Shown here: positions 7,502 through 12,080 of the stretch, piece by piece
Position numbering within the stretch: position 1 is the stretch's first letter
How the letters are laid out: every line of letters starts with the position of its first letter
Source of the DNA: an uncultured bacterium
GTDB lineage: Bacteria; Bacillota; Clostridia; Lachnospirales; Anaerotignaceae
Length of the DNA: 12,080 bases
NCBI GenBank assembly: GCA_905214825.1
Contig: CAJMNV010000057.1
Span: 1 to 12,080, forward strand
Direction: 5' to 3'
The notes under the pieces: generated by a model
What the model was told of the DNA's origin: nothing
Databases searched by the model: none
Seen by the model: only the letters and a program-made list of their open reading frames with translations
Position numbers and translations under genes: made by a program

Positions 7502-8713
7502 TCATAGTTGGTTTTTGTATGTTTCTTCCCACTGTGCATCTGTCAATCTTGGTGTATACCATGTTGCATTTTGATGATTTTCTGTATCTATGATATGATT
7601 TGATACATATTGCACGCCCCCATTTTCCAAAGGACGCACCACAACATCATGGACATACATTTTGGAAGTGCCCCCATGCGGAAACACTACATTTATCGTC
7701 AGCGTTATGGTACCATCATCCTGTTCTTGGTACGCTACCACCTCTGGATATGGATATGCAGGATATTCCACTTCATAAAATCCCCTTGGTTTATATGTAT
7801 AACTTTCACTTGTTGTATCATATGTTGTCTTATATTGTAATGTTTGGCTGTCAATGGCAAAATATTGCATAATGACACTTTCAAATGCATGCTTTGGTAT
7901 TTGATACACTGCTCCCACATTCAAATTTTTATCTGGAACATAAGGTACATATGTCCCATGCATATTGTAATATAAAATATCATACAAATCATAAAAATCC
8001 AATGCACCAAAATCATGTTCATTCCAATCCACAAGAAACATATTATTTTGTGCATAACCGATTGGCAAAATATACTTTCTGTTGTATGCTCTGCATTTTT
8101 CATCTAATGGCTCTACACGAAATGCAATATCTTCTTGCATATCTTGCAAGGTCAATAAATATAACGCTTCCACATATGCATTTCCAGAAAACAGAATATA
8201 TCCATCTTCTGTATATTGCCAATTTTTTGCCATATAATTTATTTCAAATGTATTTCGGATATTGCCATTTTCATATGCATAACCACTTTTATACACAGCT
8301 ACATTGCCATTTTTTGTTTGCAAATGATATAAAACAAATCCATCAAAATCTTTCACTTCCACAATTTTCAATGTTGCTTCTTTTTCATCGTCCACACTTT
8401 TGCAAAATGCAAACACCTGTTGTGTATTTGTCATATCTATTTGATTTTTGCTGTCAATGGCTGTATATCCCTTTTCTCCCAACTGTTTGACAACAGCTTC
8501 CAAATTATGTAATTGATTTTCTTTTGTCGCTTTATCATAAATATCACTGCAAACTTTTATCAACTTTTTTGCATCATTTTGCATAGAGGTTTGTATTTCA
8601 ATTTCATTTTTGACTTCTTGTGTTTTGGGTGCATTATCACATCCAGAAACAATACACAATAATATTGTGAAAAAACCAAATTTCAAAAACATATTTCTTT
8701 TTTTCCACAACAC
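7502..8713 (-). CDS. Large lipoprotein, DUF6070-like
   Basis: A 403-residue exported lipoprotein. The N-terminus is KKR, then a hydrophobic segment (about 10-22) and a lipobox IVSGC with Cys25. I chose GTG at 8713 because GGGGG (8726-8722) lies eight bases upstream; the ATG at 8692 (residue 8) has no such site but keeps the lipobox. The body resembles, from memory, the Lachnospiraceae family DUF6070: LGEKGYTAID (78-87), KCRAYNRKYI (206-215), LVDWNEHDFGALDFYDLYD (227-245), a PRGFYEVE strand (309-316), YPYPEVVAY (320-328), DGTITLTI (333-340) and VVRPLENGGVQYVSN (358-372). That assignment is tentative and no function is established. It is preceded by its own TTGACA promoter. No terminator is visible between it and the smaller lipoprotein gene 93 bp downstream. 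Confidence 0.8.
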   Translation of the reverse strand: MLWKKRNMFLKFGFFTILLCIVSGCDNAPKTQEVKNEIEIQTSMQNDAKKLIKVCSDIYDKATKENQLHNLEAVVKQLGEKGYTAIDSKNQIDMTNTQQVFAFCKSVDDEKEATLKIVEVKDFDGFVLYHLQTKNGNVAVYKSGYAYENGNIRNTFEINYMAKNWQYTEDGYILFSGNAYVEALYLLTLQDMQEDIAFRVEPLDEKCRAYNRKYILPIGYAQNNMFLVDWNEHDFGALDFYDLYDILYYNMHGTYVPYVPDKNLNVGAVYQIPKHAFESVIMQYFAIDSQTLQYKTTYDTTSESYTYKPRGFYEVEYPAYPYPEVVAYQEQDDGTITLTINVVFPHGGTSKMYVHDVVVRPLENGGVQYVSNHIIDTENHQNATWYTPRLTDAQWEETYKNQL

Positions 8714-8721
8714 ACTTTATT

Positions 8722-8728
8722 CCCCCTT
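8722..8728 (-). promoter_or_regulatory. Ribosome-binding site deciding a GTG start
   Basis: AAGGGGG on the minus strand ends eight bases before GTG at 8713. The nearest ATG in frame, at 8692, is 29 bases away and has no purine-rich site of its own. This favours the GTG start. Confidence 0.7.
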
Positions 8729-8740
8729 TTATATTTTTTC

Positions 8741-8769
8741 ATAGTATATCTGTAAAAATTAAATGTCAA
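8741..8769 (-). promoter_or_regulatory. Promoter of the large lipoprotein gene
   Basis: Minus strand TTGACA (8769-8764, perfect) and TACTAT (8746-8741) are spaced by 17 bp. The predicted start is near 8734, giving a leader of about 20 nt that includes the GGGGG ribosome-binding site. Confidence 0.7.
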
Positions 8770-9167
8770 GTTGTCATAATACAAAAAATGATTTTGCTGG
8801 ACTTGGATAACTTCCAAAAATTAAACAACATGCTTAAACATTAACTGCTTATATACTGTTGCCAATGCATGAACACAACTATTTGGACAAAGCGATTGTG
8901 TATCTCGTTTTGGTTGTGATGAATTTTTCATATTTATGACAATTCACTTTGTAACAGAGAAACCAAACGCCATTTTGAAAAATGTTCCTTGAAAATATTC
9001 GTATAAAATAGCAGAAATTTCTATCACTTGTAACATCGGTGTAGCATTTTCAAAATTAACGCAAAATGATTTGTATAAAACTACCGATACAGCAATATAC
9101 CAATCCAAAACCAGCAGCAAAAATACTGTAACCATATATGAAAAAACATTTGTATGATAAGCAAATA
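8770..9167. other. Gene-poor stretch with a possible membrane-protein relic on the minus strand
   Basis: This is the main part of the 497-bp gap between the lipoprotein and chemoreceptor genes. One minus-strand frame stays open from a TTG at 9189 to a TAA at 8821, broken only by a TGA at 8946-8944. The first 81 codons include a hydrophobic segment (about residues 17-42) and end in FKMAFGFSVTK, loosely like the end of an RDD-family membrane domain. After the TGA the frame gives a 36-codon tail from ATG 8931 with LCPNSC. The TTG has GGAG six bases upstream, but both lie inside the chemoreceptor's terminator. I do not call a gene. From 8770 to 8820 I see nothing. Confidence 0.4.
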
Positions 9168-9200
9168 AGGAGAATACTTTGATTTTCAAAGCATTCTCCT
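9168..9200 (-). terminator. Terminator of the chemoreceptor gene
   Basis: An inverted repeat pairs AGGAGAATxCTTTG (9168-9181) with CAAAGxATTCTCCT (9187-9200) around a short loop. The single imperfect pair (9176/9192) is A-C on the + strand but G-U on the minus strand, so the RNA hairpin is better in the chemoreceptor's direction. It begins 11 bp after that gene's stop and is followed on the minus strand by UUAUUU. The tail is modest, so termination may be incomplete. Confidence 0.7.
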
Positions 9201-9210
9201 ATTTTTGATT

Positions 9211-10980
9211 TTAATATTTATCAAATTCTCCAAAGTTTTGTTGTAGCATATTCTGTTTTGGTTGATTTGCTTGCATATCTGTTGGAATATATGTATGGTC
9301 TTCTGTACCCAGTTTGAACTGGCCCACCAATGTATCAAGTATATTTGCCTGTCCAGAAAGTTCTTCACTTGCTGCCGCACTTTCTTCACTGGTTGCAGAA
9401 TTTGTCTGTACGACACAAGAAATTTTGTCAACGCCTATGGTCACTTGTTTGATGCTTTCGGATTGCTCTTGTGAAGCAACTGCAATTTCATTCACTGTAG
9501 AAATGACATCACTGATTTTTTCTGTCAATTCATAGAATGCCTGACTTGTCTTTTTGGCAATTCTTTCCCCTGCATTCACAGATGCAATGGCACTTTCAAT
9601 CAAACTTGTAATCTCCTTTGAAGAGTCTAATGATTTTTGTGCAAGATTTCCCACTTCATCTGCCACCACTGCAAATCCCTTTCCTGCAACACCTGCTCTT
9701 GCTGCTTCCACAGCTGCATTGAGTGATAAAATATTGGTTTGGAATGTAATATCATCAATGACTTTTATAACTTTTTCAATATTTTCTGCAGATATTGAAA
9801 TTTCATTCATTGCAGAAAGCATTTCTTTCATATCTTGCAATGTAGCCTCTGCCACTTCGCCAGATGTTGTTGCCAGCATGTTTGCTTTTTTTGCATTTTC
9901 TGCATTGGTAGCAACATTTTCAGAAACTTCTGTAATAGATGCAGAAAGTTCTTTTATGCTGCTTGCCTGTTCCGTAGCCCCTTGTGCCAATGCCTGTGAA
10001 CCGCTTGCCACTTGTTCCGCCCCAGCAGTGATTTGATTGGAAGAAGCTTTGATTTCAGAGAAGAATATATTCATTTTCTGTATCAAATCTGCACCAGCAT
10101 CTTCAATTTCTTGCATTTCACCAGGGAAATTCATATGAGTGTCAACCGCAAAATTTCCGTCTGCCATTTCTCTGAACATATATGTGGTATTGTTTATAAT
10201 TCTTTTTAATTCTACAAAACTTGCTTGTATACTTTTACACGTTTTTCCGAATTCATCTTTGCTTTCATAGGAAATATTCACACTAAAATCACCTTGTGCA
10301 AGTGCATTGGTTGCATTTTCTATTTCATGCAATGGTGTCAAAATGGCTTTCAACAGCTTGTTTGCAACTGCCACACTCGTTATCAGCACAAACAACATCA
10401 CAACACCAACAATAATCAAAGTACCATAATATACCTTATTGACAGTATCAATTTGTTCGTTTGATAATTGTATTTGCTCTTCCTTGATTTCTTTTAACTT
10501 TACACCTTGTTCATAAAGCAATGGTTGCAACTCTTGTTCAAATATGTAATACCCACGCTCCAAAGCATCTGGTTCCTTGGATTGCATCACTTGATAAAGT
10601 TTTGTTCTAATTGCCTTTTCTTGCTCCATAATATCTTCTACTACTTCTATTTTAGACAGGTCAACCTCAGCATTACTTTTGTATTGCTCCAAAATATGAA
10701 TATTATTATTCACATCTTCTTGTGCTTTTTTCAAATATTCATCAATATTTTGTTGCGTATTTTCCAAAAGTGCCATTGTTGTATATCTACTTTCAGACAA
10801 CAAATTTCTACGCATTTCCCAAACATACTCTGTATTGACGATTGTTTGTTTAGTTAAAATATCTGTTTGACCTTTCAACCTCATCATACTTAACACCGAA
10901 ATCAACGTAATGATAAATGTAAAACTAATGATAATACCAAATCCTAACAGAAGCTTATTTTTCACATTAAAATCCCTCAT
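9211..10980 (-). CDS. Methyl-accepting chemotaxis protein, membrane-bound
   Basis: A 589-residue chemoreceptor feeding the CheA/CheW system that controls motility. Transmembrane helices lie at about 11-33 and 185-207. The intervening 150 residues are predicted helical and rich in E/K/Q, consistent with an extracytoplasmic four-helix-bundle sensor; the ligand cannot be read. A HAMP domain follows (about 208-260, with P216 and DEFG at 242-245). A second HAMP-like unit follows at 261-310 (MADGNF at 272-277; PGEMQEI at 286-292). The signalling coiled coil (311-555) has the diagnostic hairpin tip with QTNILSLNAAVEAARAG (414-430) and GFAVVADEV (435-443). EQASS (337-341) and EESAAASEE (532-540) resemble methylation regions. 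The tail ends DKY without the NWETF-type CheR/CheB tether. AGAGAGG ends nine bases before the ATG. It is divergent from an Mga-type regulator. Confidence 0.95.
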   Translation of the reverse strand: MRDFNVKNKLLLGFGIIISFTFIITLISVLSMMRLKGQTDILTKQTIVNTEYVWEMRRNLLSESRYTTMALLENTQQNIDEYLKKAQEDVNNNIHILEQYKSNAEVDLSKIEVVEDIMEQEKAIRTKLYQVMQSKEPDALERGYYIFEQELQPLLYEQGVKLKEIKEEQIQLSNEQIDTVNKVYYGTLIIVGVVMLFVLITSVAVANKLLKAILTPLHEIENATNALAQGDFSVNISYESKDEFGKTCKSIQASFVELKRIINNTTYMFREMADGNFAVDTHMNFPGEMQEIEDAGADLIQKMNIFFSEIKASSNQITAGAEQVASGSQALAQGATEQASSIKELSASITEVSENVATNAENAKKANMLATTSGEVAEATLQDMKEMLSAMNEISISAENIEKVIKVIDDITFQTNILSLNAAVEAARAGVAGKGFAVVADEVGNLAQKSLDSSKEITSLIESAIASVNAGERIAKKTSQAFYELTEKISDVISTVNEIAVASQEQSESIKQVTIGVDKISCVVQTNSATSEESAAASEELSGQANILDTLVGQFKLGTEDHTYIPTDMQANQPKQNMLQQNFGEFDKY

Positions 10981-11062
10981 ACCAAAAAACCTCTCTTTAT
11001 TATGTTGTATTGTGCTTTTGATTATTTTGTTGAAAATTTTTCAAAAACTGATATTATTTTTT

Positions 11063-11071
11063 ATAATACCA
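11063..11071 (-). promoter_or_regulatory. Extended -10 promoter of the chemoreceptor gene
   Basis: The minus strand reads TGG-TATTAT, a 5-of-6 -10 with a TGn extension and no clear -35. The predicted start near 11056 gives a leader of about 76 nt. That leader contains a 15-bp near-palindrome (TTGAAAA/TTTTCAA, 11030-11044). No FliA/sigma-D-type motility promoter is visible. Confidence 0.55.
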
Positions 11072-11087
11072 AAAAACTTTCATTTCT

Positions 11088-11129
11088 TTTTCCCAAAAAA
11101 TAAAAAATAAATTTCAAAAATTGGGAAAA
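11088..11129. promoter_or_regulatory. Inverted repeat between divergent promoters, candidate operator
   Basis: TTTTCCCAA (11088-11096) and TTGGGAAAA (11121-11129) are perfect 9-bp inverted arms separated by 24 bp. Their centres are 33 bp apart, about three helical turns. Each arm ends exactly 19 bp from the nearer -10 hexamer, placing it at about -32 to -40 of each divergent promoter, where activators often bind. The binding protein is unknown; the neighbouring Mga-type regulator is an obvious candidate by inference. Confidence 0.55.
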
Positions 11130-11145
11130 TATTGTAATTATTTTA

Positions 11146-11154
11146 TGGTATAAT
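11146..11154 (+). promoter_or_regulatory. Extended -10 promoter of the Mga-type regulator
   Basis: The + strand has TGG-TATAAT, a perfect extended -10, with no matching -35. The predicted start near 11161 leaves a leader of about 70 nt. It mirrors the chemoreceptor promoter around position 11108.5. Confidence 0.6.
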
Positions 11155-11230
11155 AAAAAGATATCACATTTTAATTTTTTGGTACGATACGAAATATACA
11201 TACAAAAAAATTTATGTAGGAGCAACATTT

Positions 11231-12080
11231 ATGCTAGATACTTTTTTAGAACATACCATACAAAAAAAGTTGCAATTTTATCATATTTTGCAAGAATCAA
11301 AATTTATAGAAATCAAAGAAATATGCCAAACACTCCACATGGATATTACAGGTATAAATTGTTTAATAGATGAATGTAATCAAAATTTTGATGGACTGGC
11401 AATCATCAAAAAAACGCATCATATCGTGTCGCTTTGTGTTTCTGAGGACATCAATATGCTCAAATTACTACATGGTATTTATAATGACTCTGATATATTG
11501 CGTTGCTTAAAATTTTTGATTACCAATGATACCCAGCAACCATTTTCTACTTTTATAGATGAGAATTTCCTTTCCAAATCAACTGCTTATCGTATCAGAA
11601 AAAATTGTCAAACATATTTGCAAAATATTGGCTTGGAAATTGAAAATAATAAAGTTGTTGGCGAAGAATATCGTATTCGCTTTCTCATTGCGTTATTGCA
11701 TTATCATTATGGCATTAGTTGTTATGAGATAGACGAAGCCTCCATACAGTTGGCAAGAAATTTCATTTTGCGTACCAATGATGTCATTGATTTGAGTTTT
11801 CTTGAAAAAACGGTAAATGAATATGGCTATTTTGAATGTTTGCTCATTTTGTCATGGAAAAGAAAGTCTTATCCACTTTCTTTTCAAAAACAAAATCATC
11901 TGCAATCCTTGAAAAAACTGTTTGTTTATGATGCAATAAAAAAATATCTCAAAGAAACAGTTGAAGCAACCCAAAATTTCACTTTTTCAGAAGATAATTA
12001 TGACTATATTTTTTTGGCATATTGTTGTACCAATAGCTGTGTGCTTGCGGATAAATGGAAAGAGGCAGACATACAACTTG
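11231..12080 (+). CDS. Mga/AtxA-type transcription regulator (3' end outside window)
   Basis: The frame from ATG 11231 stays open to the window end: 283 codons, no stop. AGGAG (11218-11222) lies eight bases upstream. The N-terminal part (about 18-60) looks like a winged helix-turn-helix. Residues 85-160 match the Mga-type HTH: LRCLKFLI (90-97), then FLSKSTAYRIRKN (113-125) as the recognition region, and VVGEEYRIRFLIALL (142-156), the usual GEE..IR segment after the HTH. The region from about 170 is helical and would begin the PRD-like regulatory part of such proteins, which usually run to about 450-500 residues, so roughly 60% is visible. Mga-family proteins activate surface, virulence or sugar-use genes, and PRDs can be phosphorylated by the PTS. 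Which signal applies here cannot be seen. It shares a mirrored control region with the chemoreceptor gene. Confidence 0.85.
   Translation, partial: MLDTFLEHTIQKKLQFYHILQESKFIEIKEICQTLHMDITGINCLIDECNQNFDGLAIIKKTHHIVSLCVSEDINMLKLLHGIYNDSDILRCLKFLITNDTQQPFSTFIDENFLSKSTAYRIRKNCQTYLQNIGLEIENNKVVGEEYRIRFLIALLHYHYGISCYEIDEASIQLARNFILRTNDVIDLSFLEKTVNEYGYFECLLILSWKRKSYPLSFQKQNHLQSLKKLFVYDAIKKYLKETVEATQNFTFSEDNYDYIFLAYCCTNSCVLADKWKEADIQL

Noticed and set aside
7885..8490. A 201-codon + strand frame opposite the large lipoprotein gene
   Set aside because: It is extremely His/Tyr/Asn-rich with no domain pattern, and lies wholly antisense to a gene with promoter, ribosome-binding site and lipobox. It is a shadow.
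8821..8931. A 36-codon peptide with LCPNSC as a stand-alone small gene
   Set aside because: There is no ribosome-binding site before ATG 8931, and the frame simply continues from the one ended by TGA at 8944. A relic or chance is more likely.
10981..11062. Motility sigma-factor (FliA/sigma-D) promoter or c-di-GMP riboswitch before the chemoreceptor gene
   Set aside because: No TAAA-N15-GCCGATAA-like motif and no GEMM-type conserved bases are present in the leader.

Overview
The window looks like chromosomal DNA from a low-GC Gram-positive anaerobe of class Clostridia, most likely Lachnospiraceae-like. This rests on the strong A/T bias, purine-rich ribosome-binding sites, SLH-anchored surface protein, lipobox lipoproteins and the family types present. 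No rRNA, tRNA, CRISPR array, transposase or phage gene was found. Family names come from recognising motifs by eye, not from a search.

Layout. Positions 1-105 are an almost pure poly-A tract. It lies just upstream of a sigma-A-type promoter and a 1003-residue secreted SLH-domain protein on the + strand (203-3214). A shared bidirectional terminator (3219-3254) separates it from a convergent, minus-strand multidomain c-di-GMP protein with GAF, GGDEF, PAS, degenerate GGDEF and EAL domains (3278-6163). The first part of its N-terminal PAS domain is encoded just upstream in another frame (start 6306). The two frames meet at a canonical A-AAA-AAC heptamer, so the gene is either frameshifted or read by frameshifting. 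Upstream, also on the minus strand, lie two lipoproteins: a DUF4300-type protein (6557-7408) and a larger DUF6070-like protein (7502-8713), each with its own promoter. A 497-bp gap (8714-9210) holds a promoter, the terminator of the next gene and a possible membrane-protein relic. It is followed by a minus-strand methyl-accepting chemotaxis protein (9211-10980). After a 250-bp divergent promoter region, an Mga/AtxA-type regulator begins on the + strand (11231) and runs off the window end.

How the genes may fit together. Most products belong to the cell surface or to signalling: S-layer-type protein, c-di-GMP turnover, lipoproteins, chemoreceptor and transcription regulator. The clearest non-genic structure is the divergent chemoreceptor/regulator region. 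Two extended -10 elements and two 9-bp inverted arms share one centre of symmetry (11108.5), which suggests that one factor controls both genes. Other items worth checking are the slippery-site frame change, the poly-A tract and the relic with an in-frame TGA.
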